Below are positions 35,198-45,709 of a stretch of DNA of 45,915 nt, piece after piece. Below the pieces are notes generated by a model. That model was not told the origin of the DNA, searched no databases, and worked only from the letters and a program-made list of their open reading frames with translations. This DNA comes from Kiritimatiellia bacterium (GTDB taxonomy: Bacteria > Verrucomicrobiota > Kiritimatiellia > JAAZAB01), in the NCBI GenBank assembly GCA_028718125.1, contig JAQUMN010000030.1, forward strand, positions 1 to 45,915. Direction: 5' to 3'. How positions within the stretch are numbered: the stretch's first letter is position 1; every line of letters begins with the position of its first letter. The translations under genes and the position numbers were made by a program.

Positions 35198-35380
35198 GGA
35201 CTGCGTCATCCATGCTGAAACCAGCGGCGTCGCAGTCCCGATACCCGCCCACGGTGTGATCGGGACGCCCTCCAATATCGCGAAAGAATTGGCATTCGTG
35301 CCAGGGGCCGCCTGCCCTCCATAGTACGGCAGTTGCCGGACGAAGGAGGGAGCTCCCGCGAGACCTTTCTTGACGCAGCA
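35198..35380 (+). repeat. MITE-like element, copy E (about 183 bp)
   Basis: Ends CTGCGTCA (35201-35208) and TGACGCAG (35371-35378) are perfect inverted repeats; the outermost bases are altered. The interior is almost the same as copy B along its full length, including GTCCCGAT/ATCGGGAC and CGGCAGTTGCCG hairpins. It lies in the 409-bp gap between the surface protein and the coiled-coil lipoprotein. Confidence 0.85.
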
Positions 35381-35496
35381 GTTGTTCTGTCTCTTTTGGC
35401 AGTGATAAATAATATTGCATTCCTTCCGGCGCGTGTATAAATTCCGGATCGTTTATCAACGGATAAAAAATAAAAATATTTAGAAGGGCAATTGTT

Positions 35497-35829
35497 ATGA
35501 AGCACGGCATCCTGATTTCCGCGGTCTGCATCTCCTCGCTATTGTTGTTTGGGTGCGCCGATAAGAAGAAAATTACCGAGCTGGAAGCGGCCAACCAATC
35601 TTTGCAGACGGAGATCGTGAGTATTAACGCTCAGCTGCAGGCGGGCGCAGCGGATAAGGCCAGGATCCAGGAGCTGGAACAGGCCAACCAAACGCTTCAG
35701 GCGGAAATCCAGAAGCTTCATCTCCAGGTCGTTAATACTAAAGAAGCGTCCGGCACGAAGTCCAAGAAAAGCACGTCGACGAAATCCAACAGCAAGAGCT
35801 CGTCCAAGGCAAAGTCTACGGTGAGATAG
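35497..35829 (+). CDS. Small coiled-coil lipoprotein
   Basis: 110 residues. Signal peptide ends LLLFGC (lipidated Cys 20). Residues about 24-75 are two heptad-rich helices (ITELEAANQSLQTEIVSINA and IQELEQANQTLQAEIQKLHL) separated by a short break, so an elongated coiled coil is expected. The C-terminus is a Ser/Lys/Thr tail (about 85-110) with no aromatic residues. Overall design recalls Lpp-type envelope lipoproteins, where a basic tail contacts peptidoglycan, but there is no sequence proof. AGAAGGGCAATTGTT precedes the ATG. Followed by a hairpin at 35845-35880. Confidence 0.85.
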   Translation: MKHGILISAVCISSLLLFGCADKKKITELEAANQSLQTEIVSINAQLQAGAADKARIQELEQANQTLQAEIQKLHLQVVNTKEASGTKSKKSTSTKSNSKSSSKAKSTVR

Positions 35830-35844
35830 GCCGGATGTTTGAGA

Positions 35845-35880
35845 GTATGGGTGCAAGAGAATGTGCGCCCGCGCCCATAC
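35845..35880. terminator. Hairpin between convergent genes
   Basis: GTATGGGTGC (35845-35854) pairs with GCGCCCATAC (35871-35880), ten pairs with one wobble. There is no clear T-run, so termination is only probable. Position between the stops of two convergent genes suits a bidirectional terminator. Confidence 0.4.
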
Positions 35881-35895
35881 GCCTTTACGCCCATA

Positions 35896-36717
<822 letters not shown>

Positions 36718-36754
36718 CTTACGCCTTTTGTCCACAGCCTTCAGCCTTCCTCTA

Positions 36755-37027
36755 TTACCGCTTCCAACTGGCTTTCAAATAGCGGATGTAGTTGGCGCAC
36801 ATTTCATCCGAAACATTGGCCGGAATGTGGTTGCCGACAGCCCATATAAAACCAGGGCATTTCCTGGCCAGCGCTAGCGTGGCGTCAATTTCCGCCTTGA
36901 CCTGTTCCCAGGTACCGAATGTCATCGTGCGGCAATCCACCTTGCTGCCCACGATGCAGTGGGTCTTGCCGAAACGTTTCACCACGTAATCCAGGTTATT
37001 GGTCGGCTCAAAGATAAAGCCGTCGGC
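36755..37027 (-). pseudogene. C-terminal remnant of a uroporphyrinogen-decarboxylase-like protein
   Basis: The frame reads ADGFIFEPTNNLDYVVKRFG, then KTHCIVGSKVDCRTMTFGTW and CPGFIWAVGNHIPANVSDEM, matching the last about 90 residues of the UroD-like methyltransferase family (MtaA/CmuA-related and PVC sugar-metabolism members). An in-frame TGA (37028-37030 on +) lies directly before it, and no N-terminal three-quarters is found upstream. A GTG at 36985 could open a 76-residue frame, but the family homology starts earlier, so this is a decayed gene. Confidence 0.7.
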
Positions 37028-37163
37028 TCATCGTGGGCCTCCTACGCATTGTCTCCCTGGTTCAGTTGCCCACATCTTTAGCATGATTCAACTGCATTGT
37101 CATCCCATGAAATACTGGAATGATGGAGCGGCGCGAGGAAGATGCCAGGCGAGTGCCGGGTCT

Positions 37164-37388
37164 TTATAGTTGTTTAGTTCTATTGTTCGCTGACGGTTTC
37201 CTGGTAGTAATCAGCGCGACGGTTCCCAACACAGCGACAAGGATAGATACAATGGCGGCGGATCCTATCAGGGAGAATCCGGCCTTGTGCTCCAGTAACT
37301 CGACCAAAGTTGGCCCGCCGAAACCGTATACACTCCCCACGGCTACTAGAAGGCACATAAACCTGGCAATCCAAATGAGCACTCTCAT
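37164..37388 (-). CDS. Small two-helix membrane protein, unknown
   Basis: 74 residues. Two hydrophobic stretches (VLIWIARFMCLLVAVGSVYGF and SLIGSAAIVSILVAVLGTVAL) flank a short loop, and the C-terminus is basic and polar (RKPSANNRTKQL). TGAGGGACCTCCC in front of the ATG gives a good ribosome site, which supports translation. It lies alone between the UroD remnant and the end of the second RND operon. I do not recognise a family; the region 37389-37475 downstream of the pump has nothing else. Confidence 0.6.
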   Translation of the reverse strand: MRVLIWIARFMCLLVAVGSVYGFGGPTLVELLEHKAGFSLIGSAAIVSILVAVLGTVALITTRKPSANNRTKQL

Positions 37389-37475
37389 GGGAGGTCCCTC
37401 ATTACAAATGACGTTAATCGCAACACATCAAACAACGGCGCTTTTTATATTCCATAAGCCTTTGGCGCATAATCC

Positions 37476-38918
37476 TCACCCGCCGCCCAGAACCTTGTAG
37501 AGCGTTACCAGGTTGGCCAGCCGGGCGAGGCGGATGGCGATCAACCCCTGTTGGGCGCCATAGAGCGAACGCTGCGAGTCCAGGACGGTCAGGTAGCCGT
37601 CAATCCCTTTGCGGTAGCGCTCATCGGAGAGCCGATAGCTCGCGGCGCTGGCCTCGGTAAGCGATTCCTGCGCTTCCAGCTGGTCAAGCAAGGTCCCCCT
37701 CTGGGCCAGGGCGTCGGCCACTTCCTTAAAAGCCGTCTGAATGGCTTGTTCATATTGCGCCACACAGATGTCGCGGTCGGCTTTGGCCACGTCCAGGTTG
37801 GCCCGATTACGCCCCGTGTCGAAAATCGGCAAGGTGATTTGCGGGGCTACGTTCCAGACCCACGATCCCCCCTTGAATAGACCGGACAGCTGGTCGTCCA
37901 TGGTGCCGTAGCTGGTGCTTAGCTTGATGGACGGGAAAAACGCTGCCCGCGCTGCGCCAATGTTGGCATTGGCGGCCTTAAGCTGGTTCTCGGCCTGCAG
38001 AATATCGGGGCGGCGCTGGAGAACCTCGGACGGCAAGCCGGCGCTGATGTCCCTGATCGCGGCCAGCGCGCCCAACTCGTTGGGCAGCCATTCTTCCGGC
38101 ACAGGCGAACCGGCCAGAAGGTCAAGGGCGTTCCTGTCCATGGCCAGCAGGCCGGTGTACTTGGCGATGTCCACCCGCGCCGCATCCACCCGGGTCTGAG
38201 CCTGGTGCAGTTCCAACTCGGATGCATCGCCAAGTTCGAAGCGCCGCCGGATCAATTCAAAAGTTGACGACTGGCTTTTCAGGGTATCCTGTGCCAGGCG
38301 CAGCCGTTCGCGGTCGGCGGCCAGGTTCAAGTAGGCGCCGGCAATCTCGGCTACCAGGGATATCTGCATGCTGCGGCGGGCCTGCTCCGTGGCCAGGTAC
38401 TGCTCCAGGGCGCGCGCCTTGAGACTGCGGATCCGCCCGAAAAAGTCCAGCTCATAGGAGCTGAATCCGAGATCGACGCCATAATACTCGAGATCCACCT
38501 TCTGGTCGAACGACGCGACATTGGCGAACACTTCCTGCCGGGTGCCGTACCCGACGGCCGTGACCGTCGGCAGGAGCTCGGCGCGCTGAATGCGATAGGC
38601 TGAGCGCGTTTTTTCGACGGTCAATGCCGCTGCCCGCAAACTGCGGTTGTTGGTCAGCGCCAACGCGATCACCTGTTGCAGGCGGGTGTCGGTATAAAAT
38701 TCGCGCCAGGGAATCTCGGCGGCCAGGTTGGTCGTTCCGCCGGCTGCGGCCTTGCCGGCCGGGCCGTTTGTGTTGGCGGCGGCGGGCTTGTAGGCCGGGC
38801 CGCTTGGCCAGGCTGCGGGCGTCGGCGCCGCCGGACGGTTATAATCGGGCATCAGCGTTGTTGAGCAGCCTGCCAAACCGATGATCGCTATGGCCAGGGA
38901 TAAGTGTGTTCGCGTCAT
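37476..38918 (-). CDS. RND efflux outer-membrane factor, NodT family lipoprotein (pump 2)
   Basis: About 480 residues from ATG 38918, which lies 1 nt after the permease stop; the frame extends to 39086 inside the permease gene but that start is rejected. Lipoprotein signal ends IIGLAGC (Cys 18), then [19 protein letters not shown], typical NodT. Conserved elements are [42 protein letters not shown] and a second OEP half near [17 protein letters not shown]. It forms the TolC-like channel of pump 2. Confidence 0.96.
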   Translation of the reverse strand: MTRTHLSLAIAIIGLAGCSTTLMPDYNRPAAPTPAAWPSGPAYKPAAANTNGPAGKAAAGGTTNLAAEIPWREFYTDTRLQQVIALALTNNRSLRAAALTVEKTRSAYRIQRAELLPTVTAVGYGTRQEVFANVASFDQKVDLEYYGVDLGFSSYELDFFGRIRSLKARALEQYLATEQARRSMQISLVAEIAGAYLNLAADRERLRLAQDTLKSQSSTFELIRRRFELGDASELELHQAQTRVDAARVDIAKYTGLLAMDRNALDLLAGSPVPEEWLPNELGALAAIRDISAGLPSEVLQRRPDILQAENQLKAANANIGAARAAFFPSIKLSTSYGTMDDQLSGLFKGGSWVWNVAPQITLPIFDTGRNRANLDVAKADRDICVAQYEQAIQTAFKEVADALAQRGTLLDQLEAQESLTEASAASYRLSDERYRKGIDGYLTVLDSQRSLYGAQQGLIAIRLARLANLVTLYKVLGGG

Positions 38919-38919
38919 G

Positions 38920-41900
38920 TTAAGTCGCCTCCGTAGAAGGGGTGGCCGCGGGAAGCTGTTCGGGTTTTGGCTTGCGTTTGAACAGCTGGACCACGATAAC
39001 AAAAAATAGCGGGATATAGAAAATCGCGATGAAGGTAGCTGCAAGCATGCCGCCGATGACGCTGGTTCCGATGGCGTTTTGCGCACCCGCGCCGGCCCCC
39101 GTAGTGAGCGCCAGCGGCAGGACGCCGAAACCGAATGCCAGGGAGGTCATCACGATCGGACGGAGCCTCAGCTTGGCCGCCTCGAGCGTTGCCTCGATCA
39201 GACCCATGCCTTCCTCCATATGCATTTTGGCGAACTGGACAATCAAGATGGCGTTTTTCGTCGTCAGGCCAAGCACGGTGAGAAGGCCGATCTGGAAATA
39301 AACATCGTTGGTCATGCCGCGCCATGAGGATGCCACGACGCCGCCGAATATGCCAAGCGGCAGAATGATGAGGATGGAGATGGGCACCGACCAGCTCTCG
39401 TAGAGCGCCGCGAGGACCAGGAAGATCACGAGAACCGAAAATGCATAGAGGAGCCCGGTCTTGGACTCGGACATGCGCTGCTGGTAGGAAATGCCGGTCC
39501 ACTCGGAGCCAATGCCGGCGGGAAGTTTGGCGATGATCTCCTCCATCGCCAGCATCGCCTCGCCGGTGCTGTATCCGGGCGCCGCCTCTCCCTGGATGTT
39601 CATCGCCGGGAAGGCGTTGTAGCGCTCGAGCCGCGGCGAACCGTAAATCCAATGCGCGGAGGCGAGGGCCGAGAGCGGGGCGAGGCCGCCCTGCATGTTG
39701 CGGACGTAAAGGCGGTTGAGGTCTTCCGGCAGCATGCGGAAGGACGCGTCTGCCTGCGCGTAAACGCGCTTGACCCGTCCGCCTTGAACGAAGTTGCCGA
39801 TATAAGCGCTGCCGAATGCCGCGGAGAGATAGCTCTGGATCGAACTGACCGGCACGCCCAGCGCGCCGGCCTTCTCCCAGTCGATGTCCACCTTATACTG
39901 CGCGATGTCCGCCATTCCGTTCGGCCGCACCCGGGCGAGGCGCGGGTCACCCGCGGCCATTTCCATGAGATTGTTGCACGCATTGGCGAGTTCTTCATGC
40001 CCGAGGTCGCCGCGATCCTGGAGCATGAGGTCGAAACCGGTTGCGGCGCCGAGCTCGGGGATGGCGGGCGGCGGGAAGGCGTAGATAAGCGCGCCACGAA
40101 TGCCCGCCAGCGCTCGCGTCGCCTTATTGGCCACATCCTTGGCCTGGAGTCCCGGCCGGCGGCGCAGATCCCAATCCTTCAACTTGGCAAAAACCATTCC
40201 CTGGTTCTGGCCCCGGCCGGCGAACCCCATGCCAACGCCGCCCATGCACGACTCGACGGCATCCTTTTGGTCGACCCTGAAGTGGCGCACTACTTCATTC
40301 AGCACCTCCTCGGTCTGTTCCAGCGTCGAGCCGACCGGCGACTGTAGCATGGCCAGGATGAGCCCCTGGTCCTCGTCAGGGAGATACCCGGTCGGCATCC
40401 GCTGGTAGAGGAACACCATCCCTCCGACGATCAGGAGGAAAATGACGATATAGCGCGCTTTCCTCCCCAGGATGTGCGCCACATAGGCTTGATACCAGTT
40501 GCGCACGCGGTAGAAACCGCGGTCGAACCAGAGGAAGAACGGCCGGAAGATCCGGAAGCCGGCTTCCGCGGCCTCGTGCCCTTTCTGCACGGGCTTAAGC
40601 AGCGACGCGCAAAGGACCGGCGTGAGAACCAGGGCCACCACAACCGAGAGGAGCATGGAGGAGATGAGCGTGACGGAGAACTGCCGGTAGATGACGCCGG
40701 TGGAGCCCGGGAAGAAGATCATCGGGGCAAAGACCGCCGCGAGGACGAGCCCGATGCCGATCAGGGCGCTCGTGATTTCCCCCATCGATTTTCTGGTGGC
40801 CTCCAACGCCGGGAGTCCCTCTTCGCTCATGACCCGTTCCACGTTTTCAACCACCACGATGGCGTCATCCACCAGCAGGCCGATGGCCAGCACCATCGCG
40901 AACATCGTCAGCATGTTGATGGTGTAGCCGAGGAAACCGAGGACGCCAAAGGTGCCCAGGATCACGACCGGCACCGCGATGGTCGGAATCAGGGTCGCCC
41001 GCATGTTGCCCATAAACAGGAACATGACGAGGAAGACAAGGATAATCGCCTCAATGAGCGTTTTGACGACCTCGTTGATGGCCACCTTAATAAACGGCGT
41101 CGTGTCATAGGGGTAGACGACTTTCATGCCGGCCGGAAAATACTGCGACAATTCCTTCATCTTGGCCTTGATACGGTCAGCGGTGTCGAGCGCATTGGCG
41201 CCCGCTTCCTGCCGTATGGCGATGCCGCTCGCCGGTTTCCCATTATAATACATCTGAATGTCGGGCAATTCGGTTCCGAGCTCGGTCCGCCCGACATCCT
41301 TCACGCGCACGACCGATCCGTCGGTATTCATGCGCAGGGGGACGGAGGCGAACTCCTCCGGGGTTTTTAGGAGGGACTGCACGATGATCGAGGCGTTGAG
41401 CCTCTGGCCCGCTACGGAGGGGGCGCCGCCGAGCTGGCCGGCGGAAATCTCGACGTTGTAGGTCTTCAGCGCCGCGACGACATTGTCCGAAGTCATCCCG
41501 TACTTGGTGAGTTTGTCCGGGTCAAGCCAGATCCGCATGGAATACCCGGTGCCGAAAATCTGAACCTCGCCGACTCCGGGCACGCGCGCAAGAACGGCCT
41601 CGATCTTCGAGACGGAGTAGTCGTTAAGGTCGGCCATGTCCATGCTTCCGTCCTCGGAGGTGAGGCCGACGATGATCAGGAAATTTCGGGTCGACTTGTT
41701 GACGGTGACGCCGCGGCTCTGCACCACGTCGGGAAGCGAAGGCAGGGCGAGCTGGAGCTTGTTCTGCACCTTTGACCAGGCGATGTCGGGGTCGGTGCCG
41801 GGTGAGAACGTGAGTTCAATCGCCGCGCTGCCCGACGAGTCGGCCGTGGAATACATGTAGAGCATCTGGTCGAGGCCCGTCATCTTCTGCTCGATCATCT

Positions 41901-42087
41901 GGACGATGCTGTCCTCGACGGTCTCTGCCGATGCCCCGGGGTAGGTGGCCCGGATCGAGATCGACGGCGGCGCGATGGGCGGATATTGGGCAATGGGCAG
42001 GTTATAGATTGCCAGACCCCCCCCCAGCATCATCGCGATGGCGATGACCCAGGCGAAAACGGGGCGGTCAATGAAAAATTTTGACAT
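38920..42087 (-). CDS. RND multidrug efflux permease, HAE1/AcrB family (pump 2)
   Basis: 1055 residues. N-terminus [20 protein letters not shown] closely matches AcrB/MexB-type pumps. The proton-relay Asp pair is in [17 protein letters not shown] (Asp 407-408) and the Lys in [34 protein letters not shown] and [16 protein letters not shown] are HAE1 hallmarks. It is closer to the classical AcrB group than pump 1. Start lies 12 nt after the adaptor stop. Part of a four-gene - strand operon: regulator, adaptor, permease, channel. Confidence 0.97.
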   Translation of the reverse strand: MSKFFIDRPVFAWVIAIAMMLGGGLAIYNLPIAQYPPIAPPSISIRATYPGASAETVEDSIVQMIEQKMTGLDQMLYMYSTADSSGSAAIELTFSPGTDPDIAWSKVQNKLQLALPSLPDVVQSRGVTVNKSTRNFLIIVGLTSEDGSMDMADLNDYSVSKIEAVLARVPGVGEVQIFGTGYSMRIWLDPDKLTKYGMTSDNVVAALKTYNVEISAGQLGGAPSVAGQRLNASIIVQSLLKTPEEFASVPLRMNTDGSVVRVKDVGRTELGTELPDIQMYYNGKPASGIAIRQEAGANALDTADRIKAKMKELSQYFPAGMKVVYPYDTTPFIKVAINEVVKTLIEAIILVFLVMFLFMGNMRATLIPTIAVPVVILGTFGVLGFLGYTINMLTMFAMVLAIGLLVDDAIVVVENVERVMSEEGLPALEATRKSMGEITSALIGIGLVLAAVFAPMIFFPGSTGVIYRQFSVTLISSMLLSVVVALVLTPVLCASLLKPVQKGHEAAEAGFRIFRPFFLWFDRGFYRVRNWYQAYVAHILGRKARYIVIFLLIVGGMVFLYQRMPTGYLPDEDQGLILAMLQSPVGSTLEQTEEVLNEVVRHFRVDQKDAVESCMGGVGMGFAGRGQNQGMVFAKLKDWDLRRRPGLQAKDVANKATRALAGIRGALIYAFPPPAIPELGAATGFDLMLQDRGDLGHEELANACNNLMEMAAGDPRLARVRPNGMADIAQYKVDIDWEKAGALGVPVSSIQSYLSAAFGSAYIGNFVQGGRVKRVYAQADASFRMLPEDLNRLYVRNMQGGLAPLSALASAHWIYGSPRLERYNAFPAMNIQGEAAPGYSTGEAMLAMEEIIAKLPAGIGSEWTGISYQQRMSESKTGLLYAFSVLVIFLVLAALYESWSVPISILIILPLGIFGGVVASSWRGMTNDVYFQIGLLTVLGLTTKNAILIVQFAKMHMEEGMGLIEATLEAAKLRLRPIVMTSLAFGFGVLPLALTTGAGAGAQNAIGTSVIGGMLAATFIAIFYIPLFFVIVVQLFKRKPKPEQLPAATPSTEAT

Positions 42088-42099
42088 GAAATTATTCCT

Positions 42100-43308
42100 T
42101 TACTTTGCGGCGCCTGCGGTCGCGGGAGTGTTGGTTGACGGCGCGGCAACTGTTTTTTCCGTGAAGGGAACAACCTTGACTGCGGCACCGGGTCTGATTT
42201 TTTGCAGTCCTTCCAGGATCACGCGGTCGCCCGCGTTCAGACCTTCGTCAACCAGCCATTTGTTGCCGATGGCGCGGTCAATCTTGAGCATCCGCTGTTC
42301 AACCTTGTCGTCCTTGTCAACCACCAGGGCGGTTGCATTGCCCTTTCTGTCGCGGGCAACTCCCTGTTGGGGAACAAGGATGGCCTGCTCATTCATGCCT
42401 TCTTCGATCACGGCGCGCACATACATGCCAGGCAACAGGATATGGTCCGGATTCGGGAAAACGGTGCGCAGGATAAATGAACCGGTGCTGGGATCGACGG
42501 TGACATCGGAAAACTTCAACGTGCCTTCCAATGAATAGGGAGTGCCGTCTTCAAGGATCAACTGTACTTTGGCCTGATACTCGCCCTCGCGCTTGAGATC
42601 GCCGCTGGCCATATTCCGCTTCAAGCGCAACAGATTCGCGCTGGACTGGGTCACGTCCACGTAGACCGGGTCGAGCTGCTGGATGGTCGTGAAAGGCACG
42701 GCCTGATGCGCCGTGGCCAACGCCCCGATGGTCACCGCTGATTTGCCGATGCGCCCGGAAATCGGCGCGGTGATGCCGGTATAGGCCAGGTTGATCCGGG
42801 CCGACTCCATGGCCGCCTTGGCCATGCCAAGCTCCGCCTCGGCCTGTTTGAGCGCCGCTGTGGTATCGTCGTAATTCTGCTGGCTGACGGCCTTGATGGC
42901 CACCAGCTCCTTGTAGCGCCCGGCGCGCGACCGGATGGATGGCAGGTTGGCTTCGACCCTGGCCAGCGACGCCTGGGCGCTGGCATAAACCGCCTCGTAG
43001 AAGGCCGGATCAATCTGGTAAAGAAGATCGCCGGCCTTGACGTCCCCGCCTTCTTCGAACAGGCGCTTTTGAATGATCCCGCTTACCTGGGGACGCACTT
43101 CGGCGATCAGGAAGGCGGAAACCCGCCCTGCCAATTCGGCGGTGATTTTCAAGCGTTCAGGTTGTATGGTGAAGACCGCCACTTCGGGAGCGGGGCGCGG
43201 CGGGGGAGCCCCCGCCTTTCTGAACTTTCCGCAACCGGTCAACATCAGTCCGGCGAGTAAAACTCCAAAGGCGGCTATAAAGCAGTTCGTGCAATATCGC
43301 TTCTTCAT
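42100..43308 (-). CDS. RND efflux periplasmic adaptor, AcrA/MexA family lipoprotein (pump 2)
   Basis: About 402 residues from ATG 43308, with AAAGGA 7-8 nt upstream; the longer frame into the TetR gene is rejected. Lipoprotein signal ends LMLTGC (Cys 26). AcrA order: ELAGRVSAFLIAEVRPQVSG (barrel and lipoyl start), FEEGGDVKAGDLLYQIDP (first lipoyl half), helical hairpin about 100-165, YTGITAPISGRIGKSAVTIG (second lipoyl half), then barrel and proximal domains with VVDKDDKVEQRMLKIDRAIG. It starts 4 nt after the TetR stop, so regulation is shared. Confidence 0.96.
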   Translation of the reverse strand: MKKRYCTNCFIAAFGVLLAGLMLTGCGKFRKAGAPPPRPAPEVAVFTIQPERLKITAELAGRVSAFLIAEVRPQVSGIIQKRLFEEGGDVKAGDLLYQIDPAFYEAVYASAQASLARVEANLPSIRSRAGRYKELVAIKAVSQQNYDDTTAALKQAEAELGMAKAAMESARINLAYTGITAPISGRIGKSAVTIGALATAHQAVPFTTIQQLDPVYVDVTQSSANLLRLKRNMASGDLKREGEYQAKVQLILEDGTPYSLEGTLKFSDVTVDPSTGSFILRTVFPNPDHILLPGMYVRAVIEEGMNEQAILVPQQGVARDRKGNATALVVDKDDKVEQRMLKIDRAIGNKWLVDEGLNAGDRVILEGLQKIRPGAAVKVVPFTEKTVAAPSTNTPATAGAAK

Positions 43309-43312
43309 TCGT

Positions 43313-43978
43313 TTATCCTTTCTGTTGCCTGATGTCCAATTCCTTCCACAGGATTTGCAGTTGGCGCGTAAATTGATAATGGATGTCTTTAACATTGCTG
43401 AATTTTATCGCAATCATCGTACCGGTCATGATCGCCATCAAGGACACCAGGATATCGTCAATATTGGCGTTCCCGGGAACCTCGCCATTTTTCAGCGCCT
43501 CCTCCATGCATTCCCTGAAAAATTCGTCGATTAAAGTAGGCGAGATATTCTCGATGCCGTCCAGATCCGGAAAAGCGAGATGTTTTTCAATATCGGGAAT
43601 GGCGGCTTTTTTAGGCTTTTCAGGCTGGACGATCATTATGGAAATCAGTTCGTATTTAACGATGATCTTGGCAAATTCATTCGCCAATTCCTGGAAAAAG
43701 GCGTTAACCAGGGCAATGGATTTGCCCTTGGGCGCCTTTTTTTGCGCCTGCCAGATGACCTTCATGGTCATAAGGTTGACATAGTAGGTAATGACGTCTA
43801 TTTTTCCCGGAAAGTAATTGAAGAACGTGCCTTCTGAAATTTCGGCGTTTCGGCACACGTCCTTGATGGCAATGTCCTCAAAACGGGAGTGCCGCAGGCG
43901 TTCTACAAAAGCAGTCATCAGGGCGATTTTGGTCCGGGCATGCTTCACTTCGCGTAATGAATATTCGTTTGGGTTCAT
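43313..43978 (-). CDS. TetR/AcrR-family transcriptional regulator
   Basis: About 221 residues from ATG 43978. The TetR HTH is clear: RTKIALMTAFVERLRHSRFE, then IAIKDVCRNAEISEGTFFNYFPGKIDVITYY (about residues 34-64). The C-terminal ligand-binding part is helical and not assignable. It heads the pump-2 operon and is therefore probably autoregulated, repressing adaptor, permease and channel until an efflux substrate binds. The 75-bp gap to the divergent flavoprotein gene holds the promoter and presumably its operator. Confidence 0.95.
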   Translation of the reverse strand: MNPNEYSLREVKHARTKIALMTAFVERLRHSRFEDIAIKDVCRNAEISEGTFFNYFPGKIDVITYYVNLMTMKVIWQAQKKAPKGKSIALVNAFFQELANEFAKIIVKYELISIMIVQPEKPKKAAIPDIEKHLAFPDLDGIENISPTLIDEFFRECMEEALKNGEVPGNANIDDILVSLMAIMTGTMIAIKFSNVKDIHYQFTRQLQILWKELDIRQQKG

Positions 43979-44011
43979 ATGGGGTTCTTTCTTTTTATAG
44001 CGAACATGTAA

Positions 44012-44040
44012 AATATAGTGCGCTTTAAATATATTGTCAA
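44012..44040 (-). promoter_or_regulatory. Promoter of the tetR-RND operon
   Basis: On the - strand TTGACA (44035-44040), 17-nt spacer, TATATT (44012-44017): near-perfect sigma-70 promoter about 27 nt upstream of the expected leader end at ATG 43978. The AT-rich spacer and the ACATGT palindrome nearby (44005-44010) are candidate TetR contact points. The gene on the + strand starts only 13 nt from the -35. Confidence 0.75.
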
Positions 44041-44053
44041 CACAAATTATTAA

Positions 44054-45340
44054 ATGAATCCCAACCCAAATATTCCTCGGGTGGCTATTGTCGGCGCGGG
44101 GCCGGCCGGCCTCATGGCGGCCCTGATCGCCGCCAGGGCGGGAGAGCGAGTGGTTGTTTTTGAAAAACTTCCGGAGCCGGGCGTCAGGTTGCTGGCAACC
44201 GGGGGTGGCCACTGCAATTTCACGAATACCCTTGCCACGGACGATTTTGTCAGGCGTTTCGACGCAAAGCGCCGTTTCGTGGCACCGGCCATCAAAGCCC
44301 TGAATGCAAACCGGCTGCGCCTGTTTTTCGAAGAGCTGGGGGTCGCCTCCCACAGCCCGGATGGATTTCATGTTTTGCCGGTGTCCGATTCCGCGCGGTC
44401 CGTTCGGGATGCCCTCCTGCAGGCCTGCCGCAAACTTCACGTGGAGTTTCGATTCAACGGCCGTGTGGCTAACCTGCAAATAGATCGCGGCCATGTGACG
44501 GGCATCCTGACCTCGCACGGTACAGAACCAGCCGCGCGCGTTGTGCTTGCCGCGGGCGGAGCAAGTTATCCGAATCTGGGTGGCGGGGAGAGCGGCTTCA
44601 GGCTGGCCCGCCTGGCCGGTCATACGATCATGCCGCTATGTCCCGCGCTGGTGCCCCTGGTTGCCCGTGAGACCTGGCCGGCGGCCCTGGCCGGCGTGAC
44701 GCTCCCTCGCGTCGCGGTCAGTTTGGCGTGCCAGGGCGAAGCCCGCGTGGCGGGTGCCGCCCATGCGGCGGGTGCCACCCATACGACTGCGACTGGAAGC
44801 CTGTTGTTTACCCACCAGGGTATTTCCGGGCCGGCCGTGCTGGATGTCTCCGGCCGTGTTTCTTCGGCTTTGATGACCCGCAAGGCCGTCAGCGTCATGA
44901 TTGATCTTGTTCCTGATCGGATGATCGAAACGTGGCAGGCGCATATTGAAAGGCTGCGCAAGGAGCACGGCGCCAAGACGGTGCTATCCGTGCTTGCTTC
45001 CATTCTTCCCGCAGCGCTGGCGAAAGTAGTGCTTGAGCATGTGGATGTGCCGGTGGCCACGGGCGTCGCGCGATTATCGCGCGAGCAAAGCCGCAAGCTG
45101 ATCATGGCGATTAAGCATCTACCCCTGACCATCACGGCGACCGAGGGCTTTGGCAAGGCCATGGTTACGAAAGGGGGCATCGACCTGGCGGAAGTATGTC
45201 CCAGGACGCTGGAAAGCAAGCGCGTCCGCGGGCTTTTCTTTGCCGGCGAAATCCTGGATGTTGACGGGCCCTGCGGCGGGTTCAACCTGCAATGGGCTTT
45301 TTCCAGCGGGTTTCTCGCCGCGCAGAACCTGATGGTATAA
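44054..45340 (+). CDS. HI0933/BaiN-family NAD(P)/FAD-dependent oxidoreductase
   Basis: 428 residues. The N-terminal dinucleotide fold VAIVGAGPAGLMAALIAARAG (about 9-29) with VVVFEKLPEPGVRLLATGGGHCNFTN is the HI0933-like (TIGR00275) signature. The GGASYPNLGGGESGFRLA motif and the C-terminal GLFFAGEILDVDGPCGGFNLQWAFSSG complete FAD binding. Members include YhiN and BaiN; some reduce enone substrates, but most are uncharacterised. It is divergent from the TetR-RND operon with a 75-bp gap and has a very short leader; both may be controlled from the same region. Followed by a hairpin at 45406-45430. Confidence 0.95.
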   Translation: MNPNPNIPRVAIVGAGPAGLMAALIAARAGERVVVFEKLPEPGVRLLATGGGHCNFTNTLATDDFVRRFDAKRRFVAPAIKALNANRLRLFFEELGVASHSPDGFHVLPVSDSARSVRDALLQACRKLHVEFRFNGRVANLQIDRGHVTGILTSHGTEPAARVVLAAGGASYPNLGGGESGFRLARLAGHTIMPLCPALVPLVARETWPAALAGVTLPRVAVSLACQGEARVAGAAHAAGATHTTATGSLLFTHQGISGPAVLDVSGRVSSALMTRKAVSVMIDLVPDRMIETWQAHIERLRKEHGAKTVLSVLASILPAALAKVVLEHVDVPVATGVARLSREQSRKLIMAIKHLPLTITATEGFGKAMVTKGGIDLAEVCPRTLESKRVRGLFFAGEILDVDGPCGGFNLQWAFSSGFLAAQNLMV

Positions 45341-45405
45341 GCCAAATTTATTGGTGATAACCGGGCAACGTTCTGTCGGCGAAGCAAATGCGTGGCGCGG
45401 ATGCC

Positions 45406-45430
45406 ATCGCGCCTGCCGATCAGGCGCGAT
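45406..45430. repeat. 10-bp perfect hairpin
   Basis: ATCGCGCCTG (45406-45415), loop CCGAT, CAGGCGCGAT (45421-45430). No T-run follows on either strand. It lies 65 bp after the flavoprotein stop; it may be a repeat or a factor-assisted terminator. Confidence 0.55.
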
Positions 45431-45506
45431 ATCAGAAGGAGACCAAGTTCATCTCTTTTAATTCATTTTGTGTAATTCGCGTGTTTCGTAGTTTCCACCT
45501 GATACG

Positions 45507-45529
45507 GATCCGCCTATGGCGGGAAAAAA
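45507..45529. repeat. Third copy of the GATCCGCC-GGCGG-AAAA palindromic repeat
   Basis: GATCCGCCTATGGCGGGAAAA matches the copies at 5854-5874 (one base different in the loop) and 5944-5964. The preceding TGTGTAATTCGCGTGTTTCG stretch is also of dispersed-repeat character. No gene lies between 45341 and the tRNA at 45599. Confidence 0.6.
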
Positions 45530-45598
45530 GGATCTGAATAGCTGCGCATTTTTTCTTCGCCCCGCGCCGGACAATCTGATATTTTTCACCTGCCTATC

Positions 45599-45680
45599 GG
45601 GCGAGTGGTGAAATTGGCAGACACGCAAGACTTAGGATCTTGTGCCGCAAGGCTTGTGGGTTCGAGTCCCACCTCGCCCA
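45599..45680 (+). tRNA. tRNA-Leu (anticodon UAG)
   Basis: 82-nt cloverleaf: acceptor GGGCGAG (45599-45605) with CTCGCCC (45673-45679) and discriminator A. Anticodon stem CAAGA/TCTTG around loop CTTAGGA gives anticodon TAG. The long variable arm TGCCGCAAGGCT marks a class II tRNA, and the T arm is GTGGG-TTCGAGT-CCCAC. No CCA is encoded at the 3' end. Confidence 0.95.
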
Positions 45681-45709
45681 TCTTTAGAGATCAGCGATCA
45701 GTCTTAGGA

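Noticed and set aside
37476..39086. Extended start of outer-membrane factor 2 at 39086
   Set aside because: The extension lies inside the permease gene and lacks a signal; ATG 38918 gives a lipoprotein signal 1 nt after the permease stop.
40474..41370. Long open frame antisense to RND permease 2 (also 26055-26600 in pump 1)
   Set aside because: Charged, low-complexity shadows of the permease reading frame with no family match.
43313..44623. 436-codon version of the TetR gene
   Set aside because: The N-terminal part is antisense to the flavoprotein gene and crosses the promoter; the HTH begins just after ATG 43978.
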